A DNA stretch of 64,000 bases from JAVVHE01 sp032249695 (GCA_032249695.1 JAVVHE010000002.1:1-64000), one strand, 5' to 3'; positions 8,903 to 20,786 are shown, counted from the stretch's first letter. Notes: generated by a model from the sequence alone, not told the origin. Made by a program: numbers and translations.

Positions 8903-11092
8903 TCAGCCATCAAACCGGTTGTTGCGCGGAAAACCCTGCGGAGCGGGCCGCCCGGCCTGTCCCCGGCTGGCGCGCCACGGTGTCAGGTCGCGCTCGGTGC
9001 GGCGGCGTTCGCCCGATGGCCAGCTGAGCCCGTCGGAGAGGCGGAACGGCAGAAGATCGGACAAGCCGCCGTCCTTGTAGCGTTGCAGCTGCACGCCCTG
9101 GCCGCGGCCCATGCGCGGCAGCGCCGCAAGATCGAGCACCAGCAGCCTCCGGTTCTCGCCCACCACCGCCAGCGCATCCGCGTCGGTGGCGATGCGACGC
9201 ACCGCTGCCAGTCGCGCGCCCTCGCGCGGGGTCATCACCGTGCGGCCCTTGCGCGTTTCGGCGATCAGGTCGCCGCCGTTCACCACGAAGCCGCGCCCGT
9301 CGGAGGCGGCCAGCACATATTCGGCCTCGGGCTCGACGGCGAACACCGCGAGCGGTTCGCACTCGGCCTCGAGGTCGATGAGCAAGCGCAGCGGCTCACC
9401 GAAGCCGCGCCCGCCGGGCAAGCGGTCGGCGAGCAGCGTGAAGCTGCGGCCCGACGGCGACAGCACGACGATGCGGTCCGTGGTCTGCGCGTGGAAGGCG
9501 AAGGCGGGGCCGTCGCCCTCTTTGAACTTGAGCGCGTCGCCCTCGCCGAGCGCGGCATGGCCCTTCAGCGCGCGCACCCAGCCCTTGGCGCTGACGACGA
9601 TCGTGACCGGCTCGCGCGCGATGAACGCGGTCAGGTCGGCCGCGGCGGCTTCGGGCGCGGCTTCGATGAGCGTTCGGCGCGGGTCGGCGAATGCCTTGCG
9701 CGCGGCGTTCAGCGCGGCTTTCAGCTTCGCCTGCTGGCGCCGCGGTTCGGCAACGAAGGCTGCCAGTTCCTGCTGCTCGGCGGCGAGCGTCGCGGCCTCG
9801 CGCTCGATCTCGATCGATTGAAGCTTGTTGAGCGCGCGCAGCCGCATCTCCAGGATCGCCTCGGCCTGGGTGGCGCTGAGCTCAAACGCTGCCATCAGCT
9901 CGGGCTTGGGGCGGTCGGCATCGCGGATCACGCCAATGACCGCGTCGAGATTGAGATACGCTCTCAGCAGCCCGTCGAGCACCTCCAGCCGTGCTTCGAT
10001 CCTCGCCAACCGGAAGCGCGCGCGCTTCAGCTGCACATCGAGCGCGTGATCTAGCCACGCCTGCAGCAGCCCGCGCAGCCCCATCACCATGGGCCGCCGC
10101 GCTTGATCGAGCACGGTCATATTGACGGGCACGCGCACTTCGAGGTCGGTCAGCCGGAACAGCTGATCCATCAGCAGCCGTTTGTCGACCGTGCGCGCGC
10201 GCGGTTCGAGCACGATGCGGATGCTTTCTGCCGATTCGTCGCGGATGTCGGCCAAGCCAGGCAGCTTCTTGTCGGTGACGAGCGCAGCGATCGCTTCGAT
10301 GAGCTTGCCCTTGGCCACGCCGTACGGGATCTCGTCGACGACGATCAGCCCCTTCTCGTCGCGCCAGCGCGCGCGCAGCCGAAGCGAGCCCTTGCCGCTG
10401 GCGTAGGCGCGCGCGATCACCGTGCTGTCGTCGACGAGCACGCCGCCGCCCGGGAAATCGGGGCCGGGAAGCGCTTCAATCAGCGCCTCGTCTGCCGCCG
10501 CCGGATCGGCGAGCAGCATCACCGCCGCGTTGAGCACCTCGCCCACATTATGCGGCGGAATTGCGGTCGCCATGCCCACCGCGATGCCGCTCGCGCCGTT
10601 CGCGAGCAGGTTGGGGAACAGCCCGGGCATCACCTCGGGCTCTTCCTCCTCACCATTATAGGTGGGCCGGAAGGGCACGCATTCGTCGTCCAGCCCGTCC
10701 ATCAATGCGAGCGCGGCGGGCGTCAGCCGTGCTTCGGTGTAGCGCATGGCCGCCGCGCCATCGCCATCAACATTGCCGAAATTGCCCTGGCCTTCGACCA
10801 GCGGGTAGCGCAGCGCGAAATCCTGCGCGAGGCGGACGAGCGCGTCATAGACAGATTGCTCGCCGTGCGGGTGATACTTGCCGATGACATCGCCGACGAC
10901 GCGCGCACATTTCTTGGGCGCGCCCTTCGGATCAAGCTTCAAGAGCCGCATCGCCCATAGCAGCCGCCGGTGCACAGGCTTCAGCCCATCGCGCACATCG
11001 GGCAGAGCGCGAGCCGTAATCGTCGACAGCGCATAGACGAGATAGCGGCTGGACAAGGCGTCGGCGAAGGGAGCTTCGATGATGTCGGTCAC
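8903..11092 (-). CDS. parC: DNA topoisomerase IV subunit A
   Basis: ParC (729 residues) is the DNA-cleaving subunit of topoisomerase IV, which decatenates daughter chromosomes with ParE. The winged-helix/tower region has the active-site pair R117-Y118 (in AAAMRYTEARL), and the quinolone region reads HPHGEQSVYD (74-83). The C-terminal half is the beta-pinwheel domain, ending in a basic Arg-rich tail. The length and the degenerate pinwheel identify ParC rather than GyrA (which has a GyrA box and is longer). At the first resistance position (Ser83 of E. coli GyrA) there is a glutamine. Start is GTG; a TAGGCT element lies six bases upstream (see findings). Confidence 0.93.
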   Translation of the reverse strand: MTDIIEAPFADALSSRYLVYALSTITARALPDVRDGLKPVHRRLLWAMRLLKLDPKGAPKKCARVVGDVIGKYHPHGEQSVYDALVRLAQDFALRYPLVEGQGNFGNVDGDGAAAMRYTEARLTPAALALMDGLDDECVPFRPTYNGEEEEPEVMPGLFPNLLANGASGIAVGMATAIPPHNVGEVLNAAVMLLADPAAADEALIEALPGPDFPGGGVLVDDSTVIARAYASGKGSLRLRARWRDEKGLIVVDEIPYGVAKGKLIEAIAALVTDKKLPGLADIRDESAESIRIVLEPRARTVDKRLLMDQLFRLTDLEVRVPVNMTVLDQARRPMVMGLRGLLQAWLDHALDVQLKRARFRLARIEARLEVLDGLLRAYLNLDAVIGVIRDADRPKPELMAAFELSATQAEAILEMRLRALNKLQSIEIEREAATLAAEQQELAAFVAEPRRQQAKLKAALNAARKAFADPRRTLIEAAPEAAAADLTAFIAREPVTIVVSAKGWVRALKGHAALGEGDALKFKEGDGPAFAFHAQTTDRIVVLSPSGRSFTLLADRLPGGRGFGEPLRLLIDLEAECEPLAVFAVEPEAEYVLAASDGRGFVVNGGDLIAETRKGRTVMTPREGARLAAVRRIATDADALAVVGENRRLLVLDLAALPRMGRGQGVQLQRYKDGGLSDLLPFRLSDGLSWPSGERRRTERDLTPWRASRGQAGRPAPQGFPRNNRFDG

Positions 11093-11189
11093 GCGCGCAG
11101 CCTAGCGCGGCGGCGCCGCGCAGGGCAGGCCGGGGGCGGACTTAGCTGTGGGGATTGCGCGGACGTGGGCGCATCGGCGATGGTCGGCC

Positions 11190-11606
11190 ATGAACGCGCC
11201 CACGGAAGGCCATCCCTTGGACAACCCGCCGAGCCATACGCCGAACGCGGCCGAACGCGCGCTCCTGGGGTTTGAGCGTGCGTTCCTGGCGCTGATTGCG
11301 CTGATGACGCTGGCCGCGGCGGCGTTCGAGATGCTGCGCGTGTGGCGGCAGGGCGAGGTCGTGCTCGCCGACATCCTGCTGATGTTCCTCTATACCGAAG
11401 TCATCGGTATGGTTGCGGTATTCTACTCGGCGAAATCGTCGCCGTTCGTCTATCCGATCTTCATCGCGATCACGGCGCTGGCGCGGCTGATCGTGCTGCA
11501 GGGCAAGAACATGGCGCCGGAAAACATCGTGTTCGAGGCATCGGCGATCCTGCTGCTCGCGGTGGCTGCCGTGATCATCGTGCGATCGGGGCGGCAGACC
11601 GGGTGA
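11190..11606 (+). CDS. PsiE-family inner-membrane protein
   Basis: A 138-residue integral membrane protein of the phosphate-starvation-inducible PsiE family, of unknown molecular function. Four hydrophobic segments are visible: AFLALIALMTLAAAAFEML, LADILLMFLYTEVIGMVAVFY, FVYPIFIAITALARLIVL and EASAILLLAVAAVIIV. The charged loops and the F-Y-TE motif are as expected for PsiE. ATG 11190 fits the family N terminus; an upstream in-frame GTG at 11148 is less likely. The stop overlaps the GTG of the next gene (GTGA), indicating translational coupling with the cyclotransferase/peptidase fusion, an association I cannot explain. Confidence 0.8.
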   Translation: MNAPTEGHPLDNPPSHTPNAAERALLGFERAFLALIALMTLAAAAFEMLRVWRQGEVVLADILLMFLYTEVIGMVAVFYSAKSSPFVYPIFIAITALARLIVLQGKNMAPENIVFEASAILLLAVAAVIIVRSGRQTG

Positions 11607-12631
11607 GCGAGGCGACCGAGCGGCTGTTCTCCTATGGCACGCTGCGCGATCCGTCGGTGCAGCGTGCGCTGTTCGGGCGCGAGCTGGAGGGTCGGGCGGA
11701 CGCGCTGCCCGGCTGGCGCGTGGAGCCGATCGCGATCCGCGATTCCGGCGTCGTGTCGCTGAGCGGCATGTCGGTCCATCAGGCGGCGGTGCCGGGCGGC
11801 CCGCGATGCCGGATCGAAGGCGCGGCGCTGCTGCTGACGCCCGCCGAGCTTGCCGCTGCCGACGCTTACGAGACGGCCGACTACGAGCGCGTGCGCGTGA
11901 CGCTTGCTTCGGGTGCCGGGAGCTGGCTCTACCGGCGCGCGCCCGTGGCGGACCCAGCGCTCGCCGAGCTGATCGCTGCCGAGGACCGGGCTTTGGCGTT
12001 GCTATCCGCGATCGAGCGCGATGCGCTGGTGCAGCCGGGCCGCCTGGAGACCGAGGTCGAGCGCGACATCGCAGCGCTCGCTGCGGGCGAATTCGGCGTC
12101 ACCGACCACTGGCATGACCGGATCGTCCGCAGCGGCCCCAACACGCTTTTGACCGCGGGCGAGCCCGGCGCCGACCGCAGGATCGGCTCCGACGACATCG
12201 TGTTCCTTGATCTTGGCCCGGTGTTCGGCGCGTCCGAGGCGGATGTGGGGCGCAGCTATGCCTTCGGGCCAGACCTCGAAAAGCACCGGCTTGTGGCCGA
12301 TCTGAAGCGCGTATTCGAAGCCGGGCGCGCCCGGTGGCTGGCCGACGCGGGCATTACCGGCGCCGGGCTCTACGCGGTGGCTGAGGCCGAGGCGCAGGCG
12401 CGCGGCTGGCGCTTCGGCGGCACGATTGCGGGCCATGTCGTCGGCCCGTTCCCTTACGCGCGCAGTCCCGCCGCTCGAGCCACCGGCCGCATCGGACCCG
12501 CCAACCACACGCCCATGCGCGACCCCGACTCCGACGGACGCGCGCGCTACTGGATCCTCGAGGTCCACCTCGTCGAGCCGGGCGGCCGCTGGGGCGGCTT
12601 CTACGAGCGGCTGCTGCGGCCGGAGCGGTAA
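11603..12631 (+). CDS. fusion of gamma-glutamylcyclotransferase-like domain and M24 metallopeptidase
   Basis: A 342-residue two-domain protein. Residues 1-110 are an AIG2/gamma-glutamylcyclotransferase-like fold with the substrate-loop motif YGTL (11-14) and the catalytic-type glutamate in DAYE (E90). Residues ~115-342 are an M24 (creatinase/aminopeptidase P) domain with all five metal ligands: D203 (FLDLGP), D214 (EADVGR), H278 (AGHVVG), E320 (WILEVH) and E335 (GGFYER). Both active sites look intact. M24 proteins of this short type, with the HWHDRIVRSGPNT signature, normally stand alone, so the fusion is unusual. It could couple cleavage of gamma-glutamyl amides with hydrolysis of the resulting peptide, but that is inference. 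Its GTG overlaps the psiE-like stop. Confidence 0.82.
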   Translation: MSEATERLFSYGTLRDPSVQRALFGRELEGRADALPGWRVEPIAIRDSGVVSLSGMSVHQAAVPGGPRCRIEGAALLLTPAELAAADAYETADYERVRVTLASGAGSWLYRRAPVADPALAELIAAEDRALALLSAIERDALVQPGRLETEVERDIAALAAGEFGVTDHWHDRIVRSGPNTLLTAGEPGADRRIGSDDIVFLDLGPVFGASEADVGRSYAFGPDLEKHRLVADLKRVFEAGRARWLADAGITGAGLYAVAEAEAQARGWRFGGTIAGHVVGPFPYARSPAARATGRIGPANHTPMRDPDSDGRARYWILEVHLVEPGGRWGGFYERLLRPER

Positions 12632-12809
12632 GCCAGCTCGTGATCGGCGGCTCGTCAAGCTCAGACGCGAAGCTCTCCTCTGCCGCTGGGTCGAAGCGCA
12701 GGCTCCGTCCCGGCAGCGTCGCGCGACGCAGATGATGCCCACGCTTTCGGAAATCGGCGAAAATCTCGTCCACGGTCAGCTGCGGCGGCAGGGTCGCGAG
12801 CGTTGCCAT
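12632..12809 (-). pseudogene. possible 5' remnant of a gene, truncated by its neighbour
   Basis: From an ATG at 12809, with AGGAAAG about 12 bases upstream, the minus strand reads protein-like sequence (LTVDEIFADFRKRGHHLRRA) for about 58 codons. It then runs into the antisense of the convergent M24 gene, where the protein character vanishes. I do not recognise the family. The likely explanation is a gene that lost its 3' part. It could instead be a chance frame. Confidence 0.3.
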
Positions 12810-12855
12810 GCGATCAATCGACTTTCCTGAAGCCCGCAGTTGTACGCCAGCCGCA

Positions 12856-14250
12856 TCAGAAATGAATCGGCTTTCCCGTCACCGCCATCGCGGCTTCCTT
12901 CAGCGCTTCGCTGTGGGTGGGGTGGGCGTGGCAGGTGAGAGCGATGTCCTCCGACGACGCGCCGAACTCCATCGCCTGCGCGGCCTGGGCGATCATCGTC
13001 CCCGCGAGGCTGCCGATGATGTGGACGCCCAGCACGCGATCGGTTTCGGCGTCGGCCAGGACTTTCACGAAGCCGTCGGTTTCGCGGTTGGTCTTGGCGC
13101 GGCTGTTCGCAAGGAACGGGAACTTGCCGATCTTATATTGCACGCCCGCGCTCCTCAGCTCCTCCTCGGTCTGCCCCACCGTTCCGACCTCGGGCATGGT
13201 GTAGACGACCGCGGGAATGACCGCGTGGTTCACGATGCCGACCTTGCCCGCGATGTTGTCGGCGGCCGCCAGCCCCTCGTCCTCGGCCTTGTGCGCCAGC
13301 ATCGGCCCCGCGATCACGTCGCCGATCGCATAGACGCCTTCCACCGGGGTCCGGAACGTGTGGATGTCGACCGGGATGCCGGTGCGCGGGTCGCACTCCA
13401 GCCCGATCGCGTTGAGGTTGAGACCGTCGACAGTCTTCCGGCGCCCGACGCTGACCAGCACGTGGCTCGCGGCGATTTCGGTGCGCTCGCCGCCAGCGGC
13501 GGGCTCAAGGACCACCGCCGCGCCCTCGCCCTCGCGGCGCACCTCGATCACCTTCATGTCGGTCAGCAGTTCCATGCCCTGTTTCCTCAGGATCTTGGCG
13601 AACTCGGTTGCGATCTCGGCGTCCATCGCGGGGACAATGCGCGGCGCGAACTCGATGACCGTCACCTTGGCCCCCAGGCGGCGATAAACGCTGCCCATCT
13701 CCAGCCCGATATAGCCGCCGCCGATCACGACGAGATGCTCGGGCACGCGCGTCAGCGACAGCGCCTCGGTCGAGCTGACGATTACCTCGCCGTCCAGTTC
13801 CATGCCGGGGAGGGTCATGACCTCGCTGCCGGTGGCGATGATCGTGTTCTCGGTGGTGATCGTCCGGTCGCCCACGCGGATGGTGTGCGCGTCGACGAAG
13901 CTGCCCTCTCCGTGGATCCAGTCGACCTTGTACTTTTTGAACAGGAACGCGACACCGCCGGTGAGTTCCTTCACCGCCTTGTCCTTTTCCGCCTGCATCT
14001 GCGGCCAGTCGGCGGAGACGCCCTCGAACTTCACGCCAAGCTTGGCGAGATGGCCGTTCACCGCCTCCTCATAGCGCTCGCTGGCGTGGAGCAGTGCCTT
14101 CGATGGGATGCAGCCCACGTTGAGGCAGGTGCCGCCGAGCGTCGCCCTCTTCTCGACGCATGCGGTTTTCAGCCCGTTCTGCGCCGCCCGGATCGCCGCT
14201 ACATACCCCCCCGGTCCCCCGCCGATCACCACCACCTGATAGTCCGCCAT
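12856..14250 (-). CDS. lpdA: dihydrolipoyl dehydrogenase (E3), first paralogue
   Basis: A 464-residue FAD-dependent pyridine-nucleotide disulfide oxidoreductase. It reoxidises dihydrolipoamide on 2-oxoacid dehydrogenase E2 subunits and reduces NAD. FAD-binding GGGPGGYVAA (10-19), redox-active C42-LNVG-C47, NAD-binding GGGYIGLEMG, and the C-terminal catalytic dyad H443/E448 (HPTHSE) are all present. The start at ATG 14250 has AGGCAGG before it and begins one residue pattern before beta-1, as in the family; upstream in-frame codons are not homologous. By sequence style (CLNVGCIPSKALLHASE) it resembles the 2-oxoglutarate dehydrogenase type, but no E1/E2 genes adjoin it. Confidence 0.93.
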   Translation of the reverse strand: MADYQVVVIGGGPGGYVAAIRAAQNGLKTACVEKRATLGGTCLNVGCIPSKALLHASERYEEAVNGHLAKLGVKFEGVSADWPQMQAEKDKAVKELTGGVAFLFKKYKVDWIHGEGSFVDAHTIRVGDRTITTENTIIATGSEVMTLPGMELDGEVIVSSTEALSLTRVPEHLVVIGGGYIGLEMGSVYRRLGAKVTVIEFAPRIVPAMDAEIATEFAKILRKQGMELLTDMKVIEVRREGEGAAVVLEPAAGGERTEIAASHVLVSVGRRKTVDGLNLNAIGLECDPRTGIPVDIHTFRTPVEGVYAIGDVIAGPMLAHKAEDEGLAAADNIAGKVGIVNHAVIPAVVYTMPEVGTVGQTEEELRSAGVQYKIGKFPFLANSRAKTNRETDGFVKVLADAETDRVLGVHIIGSLAGTMIAQAAQAMEFGASSEDIALTCHAHPTHSEALKEAAMAVTGKPIHF

Positions 14251-14494
14251 TCGCCTGCCTTCGTTTGAAATGCTGCTTCGGGCGGCAGGTAGCGACGGGT
14301 GGCGTGGGGGGGAAGTGTGTCGCGACGCGCAGCCCCGATGGGCCTGATCGAGACGCGGGACCACGGTGGCTCACACGCGCGCTTCGACAACTCCCCCGAG
14401 TTTCGAAACCTAACATCAAGGCGGCCTGCCCGCGTTGCGCGGGACAACGCGATTGTGTGTTCCAGCGAGACCGGAGCGTCCGCCGTCGCGCCGT

Positions 14495-14974
14495 TCAAAC
14501 TGACGCGTCAGACGCGTCGCTATTTGTCTGCCATTTCTCCAGCAACGCCTCGATTTCCGGAGTCGTCGCGTGGGCGAGGTCCTTCGCAATCTCCCTTTGC
14601 AGCGCCGCCTTCAGCTTCGAATGATAGTGCGGCCGCATTGCGCCGAGCGTCTTGGGTGCGGCCACGATGACCAGCCTCTTCAGCCAGCCCTCAACCGCCA
14701 GCCGGTTCAGCAGGTCGACCGCTTGCGCGGCGAGCAGCGTCTCGGCCTCCTGCTGGAAGTCGGTCTGCTCGTAGGCGGAGCGCGCGTCGCCCGTGCCAGC
14801 GCTGGAGAATGTGCGGCCCGGCTCGTCGGTCGCCCGGAAGCTTGCCGATCCGTGCTCGCGCTCCTCGGCGTGGGCGGTCTCGAGGCGGATGCGCGTTTCG
14901 TTGCCAGCGTTTTTGAACAGCAGGAACTTGGCTCCGTCGGCGACGGCGACGATCGTGTTGTGCGGGATCAGCAT
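14495..14974 (-). CDS. host-attachment family protein
   Basis: A 159-residue protein of the Host_attach family (named after an Agrobacterium attachment gene, true function unknown; the fold resembles bacterial eRF1-like proteins). The N terminus IPHNTIVAVADGAKFLLFKN and the central FQQEAETLLAAQAVDLLNRL and LVIVAAPKTLGAMRPHYH segments are typical. The start at ATG 14974 is the family start. The tail ends in a run of Asp/Ser/Ala encoded by a short GACGCGTC-type direct repeat (14497-14517). It lies just downstream of the DUF1345 gene on the same strand (43-base gap), so they are probably one transcript. Confidence 0.82.
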   Translation of the reverse strand: MLIPHNTIVAVADGAKFLLFKNAGNETRIRLETAHAEEREHGSASFRATDEPGRTFSSAGTGDARSAYEQTDFQQEAETLLAAQAVDLLNRLAVEGWLKRLVIVAAPKTLGAMRPHYHSKLKAALQREIAKDLAHATTPEIEALLEKWQTNSDASDASV

Positions 14975-15017
14975 GGACAGCCAACGCTTCGGCCGCTGCG
15001 CGGGTCCGCGAAGTTGG

Positions 15018-15689
15018 TCATCCCGCCACCGCGCTGCCGACGATGTTGAACGCGAGCGCCAGCACGCCAATGTTGAAGAAGAACGCCAGAATGCAGTGTA
15101 AGCTGACGATCTTGCGCATATCGGTCGAGGTGACCATCACGTCGCTGACCTGATAGGCCATGCCGTTGTTGAACGCGAAATAGGCGAAATCCCAATAGAC
15201 CGGCTGCTCGGTGCCGGGGAACCTCAGCCCGCCGCTGTCACCATTGTGCTCGTCGGGGTCATACCACAGGTGCGCGTAATGGAGCGTGTAGACCGTGTTC
15301 ACGAACACCCACGCGATGACCAGCGTCAGCACCGGAAAGAACACGCCGAGCGAGCCCTTGCGCGCCTGTGGCGAAAGCTCCCACCCCACAGTGACCAGCA
15401 CCACGCCGATGACCGCGGTCGCGATCAGCAGCAGCGCGCCGCGCCCGGCATCGTTGGCGGCCGCCTGTCGGCGGATCGCCTCGGGGTCGGAGCGCGCCAT
15501 CAGCGAGGTCATCAACGCCACATAGATCACCGCCGCGATATCGAACGCCGCGCTGATCGCGCGCGGGATGCTGCCCAACGGCTTGGGCAGCGCGAAGGCC
15601 AGCGCCACGAGCACCGCCAGGAACACGATGAAGCGCGGGTGGGCCAGGCGCACCGTGAGCACGCTAGGCGCCGGCCGGGGATGTAGCAA
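15018..15689 (-). CDS. DUF1345 membrane protein
   Basis: A 223-residue inner-membrane protein of the DUF1345 family, of unknown function. About five hydrophobic segments are visible (around residues 21-36, 47-65, 83-103, 117-133 and 196-220), with the family motif YTLHYAHLWYDPDE before the conserved PVYWDFAYFAFNNGMAYQVSDV stretch (split here by its own loop). The start is uncertain: the frame opens with a TTG at 15689 and no good ribosome site, and in-frame GTG codons lie 9-12 residues further in. It is followed by the host-attachment gene. Confidence 0.8.
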   Translation of the reverse strand: MLHPRPAPSVLTVRLAHPRFIVFLAVLVALAFALPKPLGSIPRAISAAFDIAAVIYVALMTSLMARSDPEAIRRQAAANDAGRGALLLIATAVIGVVLVTVGWELSPQARKGSLGVFFPVLTLVIAWVFVNTVYTLHYAHLWYDPDEHNGDSGGLRFPGTEQPVYWDFAYFAFNNGMAYQVSDVMVTSTDMRKIVSLHCILAFFFNIGVLALAFNIVGSAVAG

Positions 15690-16371
15690 AGCGGAAAATC
15701 GGCCAACTGCTCTCCGCCTGCCGGTCAGCTTCGATCGCGCAGCGTGGCAGACGCGCGGGGCCGCATCATGGGCGCGTGATGATCCCGGATCGCCGCCGTG
15801 CTCGCCCGCTCCGCGGGGGTAGATGGATCGCGCCGGGCCGAAGGTCGCGACGGTCGCGAACGTCCCGGGTCGACGGCGGGGAGGGGAGGAGGAGGCGGCG
15901 GCGGAGAGGACGACGCGTTAACCGTCCTGGTATCGTCGCGGCCATTCTTATAACCCATACGGCTACAACTTGCAAGGGCGGCGTCGCGAGCGGACCAACG
16001 GCGCGGATTCGCAGTGATTTTTCAGCGCAGCGCCGCCCCAGCCGCGTCCGGCGAACGCTTGAACGCGCGCCGCCTGTGCTGGCCGCCGGACGTGCGGGAC
16101 TGCCGCCATGGCCGCCAAACCCACGCTCACGTCGGGTGCGATCGGTCCACACGATGCGCACGATCGTGCAGCGATCTGCAATGATTCGGCGCGGTTCGCT
16201 CCGGCTGTGGATCGTCCCGGACCGCGGGCCCGAACGCGACGCAGGCGCCTCGCCCAGTGCACTCGCGTGTTCGGCCCCGGCATCCGGCCGCGTCGGCGTG
16301 GCCCGGATGCAGCCGCTTCGGACCAGCCGACCGCTTGCCCGATCGGACCGCGCCCGTGCATGAGCGCCCCC
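15690..16371. other. long intergenic region upstream of serS
   Basis: About 680 bases between the divergent DUF1345 and serS genes hold no reading frame with recognisable protein character. A short minus-strand frame from ATG 15958 begins MGYKNGRDDTRTVN and then runs into a proline run encoded by CCG/CCT repeats (about 15885-15910); I regard it as low-complexity DNA. It presumably contains the promoters of both flanking genes. No RNA gene or riboswitch fold was recognised. Confidence 0.45.
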
Positions 16372-17651
<1,280 letters not shown>

Positions 17652-17655
<4 letters not shown>

Positions 17656-17680
17656 CGGCCTTCTAGACCGCCGCTATAGG
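17652..17680 (+). promoter_or_regulatory. candidate sigma-70 promoter for a leaderless transcript
   Basis: GTGACG (17652-17657) and TATAGG (17675-17680) are spaced by 17 bases, close to -35 and -10 consensus. The GTG start of the next frame is only six bases after the -10, so transcription would begin at or next to the start codon. Confidence 0.4.
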
Positions 17681-17686
17681 ACGGGT

Positions 17687-18004
17687 GTGACACTGGCGGC
17701 GGCAGATTGCGGGCGGATCGTCTCCAGGCTTGGGCATGTTGTCGCCAGCGGCGCGGTCGCATCCGCCTGCGCCCGCCCGATCGCCTGGGACCGGATGTCG
17801 ACCGCGATCGAGCAAGCGGACAGCGAGCGTGTGGCGCGGGGATCGCGCGCGAAGCTGATCGCGGTTCATGCCGAGCATCGGGCCGGGTCCGCGCGTCATG
17901 CGACGCAGGCCGGGCTTCGGATGGCTCACGCGCAGCGCGGGACGATCGCGCCAGCGCTGTCCATGGTCCTGTCCGGAATGGGGCAGAGCGTCGCGCTGTC
18001 GTGA
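17687..18004 (+). CDS. possible small hypothetical protein (leaderless)
   Basis: A 105-codon frame between serS and gmk. No family recognised. In favour: third-codon-position GC is high, as in neighbouring genes; it starts six bases after a well-formed -10 element; and it fills an otherwise empty 365-base gap. The product is Ala-rich, slightly basic, with no clear membrane segment (VTLAAADCGRIVSRLGHVV at the start). Against: no conserved motif and no ribosome site. Its stop lies 16 bases before the gmk start. Confidence 0.35.
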   Translation: MTLAAADCGRIVSRLGHVVASGAVASACARPIAWDRMSTAIEQADSERVARGSRAKLIAVHAEHRAGSARHATQAGLRMAHAQRGTIAPALSMVLSGMGQSVALS

Positions 18005-18020
18005 TGAAACGCCCGCCGCT

Positions 18021-18664
18021 GTGCCGGCCCTGAACGCCCCGGAGGCCGCCCGCCGCGGCCTGCTGCTCGTGCTGTCGTCCCCCAGCGGCGCGGGGAAGAC
18101 GACCGTCGGCCGTGCACTGCTCGCGACCGAGCCCGCGATCGCGATGAGCGTCAGCGCCACCACCCGCCCGCCGCGCCCCGGCGAGGTCGACGGGCGCGAC
18201 TATCATTTTGTCAGCCCCGACCGCTTCGCCGCGCTGGCATCAGAGGGCGCGTTCCTGGAATGGGCGCACGTGTTCGGCCACCGTTATGGCACCCCCGCGG
18301 CGCCGGTTGAGGCGCTGCTCAGCGCCGGTTCAGACGTGCTGTTCGACATCGACTGGCAGGGAACCCAGCAGCTGAAGCAGCGAGCGCGCGACGATGTCGT
18401 CAGTATCTTCATCCTGCCGCCCAGCATGGCCGAGCTTGAGCGCCGGCTGCGCGCGCGCGGCCAGGACGACGCAGCGGTGATCGAGGCCCGGATGGCGCGA
18501 GCCGCCGACGAGATCAGCCACTGGGCCGAGTATGACTATGTGCTGGTCAATCACGCGATCACCGAATGCCTGGGCCAGGTCCACGCGATCCTGACCGCCG
18601 AGCGGCTGAAGCGGCCACGGCAGACGGGGCTGGCACAGTTCGCGCGCGCGCTGGAGGGGCGGGC

Positions 18665-18668
<4 letters not shown>
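18021..18668 (+). CDS. gmk: guanylate kinase
   Basis: A 215-residue nucleoside monophosphate kinase converting GMP and ATP to GDP and ADP, essential for GTP and dGTP supply. The P-loop SSPSGAGKTT, the GMP-binding SATTRPPRPGEVDGRDYHF segment and EWAHVFGHRYGTP are typical, followed by the LID region and DIDWQG. Start GTG 18021 gives the normal family length with 13 residues before beta-1. The stop overlaps the GTG of the protease gene (GTGA), so the two are translationally coupled. Confidence 0.92.
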
Positions 18669-20149
<1,481 letters not shown>

Positions 20150-20475
20150 ACGGACCGATGGCGCCGAGCCGCGGTCGCTCGGACCGGTAAGCGCGACGCC
20201 GGCCGGGCGTTCGGCCCTGTGGGTGAGCGCGAGCGGTTGCAGTCCGGTCGATGCGGTCGATGCGACAGTCCTCCCCGGCGCCCGTGCTGACGGCGTGCTT
20301 CTCGGTGGCGGAGGTGACGGCCAGACCAGCGGCTGCGTGCCGCCAAGGCCCGCGGGGGGTGTGAGGGAGAGAGCGGGCCACCACAGCGGAACCGGGGCAG
20401 TCGCCCGCAGCCAGACTCCGCTGCGCCGGAAGCGGCGTGCGGTCGCGGCAGCGCTGCCACAGCGCCGCGAAACCG
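20150..20475. other. intergenic region between convergent genes
   Basis: The protease and bolA genes converge across about 326 bases. I see no credible gene, RNA or terminator hairpin with a T-run; open frames here have no protein character. Confidence 0.4.
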
Positions 20476-20742
20476 TCAGCCCGCCCGCACCTCGACGCTG
20501 AGCGCATGGACGCGGCCGCCGGTCACCAGATCGCCCGCCGCCTTCAGCACCGCGCGCGTGCGCTCGACGCGGGGCAGCGTGTCAAGGCCGCTCGCGCGCA
20601 CGATCACGCGGAAGTGGCTCTCGCCTTCCGGATTGTGGCCGCCGTGGCCCCGATGGAGCGCGCTTTCGTCGATGATCTTCAGATATTCGGGCATGATGGC
20701 CGCACGGATGCGGCGTTCCAGCTCAGCTGCGACAGGACCCAC
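20476..20742 (-). CDS. bolA: BolA-family protein
   Basis: An 88-residue BolA/IbaG-type protein, a partner of monothiol glutaredoxins in Fe-S cluster trafficking and iron sensing. It has the class II KH-like fold signature: DESALHRGHGGHNPEGESHFRV with the invariant HFRV motif and nearby metal-ligand histidines. GTG 20742 is preferred because TTGGAG lies about nine bases upstream and gives the usual short N terminus (VGPVAAELERRI). An in-frame TTG at 20757 is the alternative. It is divergent from the J-domain gene. Confidence 0.9.
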   Translation of the reverse strand: MGPVAAELERRIRAAIMPEYLKIIDESALHRGHGGHNPEGESHFRVIVRASGLDTLPRVERTRAVLKAAGDLVTGGRVHALSVEVRAG

Positions 20743-20774
20743 GGCGCGGCACTCCAAGGCGTTCGCTCAGCCGC

Positions 20775-20780
20775 TATATA
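20775..20780 (+). promoter_or_regulatory. -10 element six bases from the start codon
   Basis: TATATA in the context CCGC-TATATA, ending six bases before ATG 20787, points to a leaderless transcript for the J-domain gene. The same CCGCTATA-plus-six-bases layout occurs at 17675. The -35 is not clear. Confidence 0.4.
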
Positions 20781-20786
20781 GCCCCG

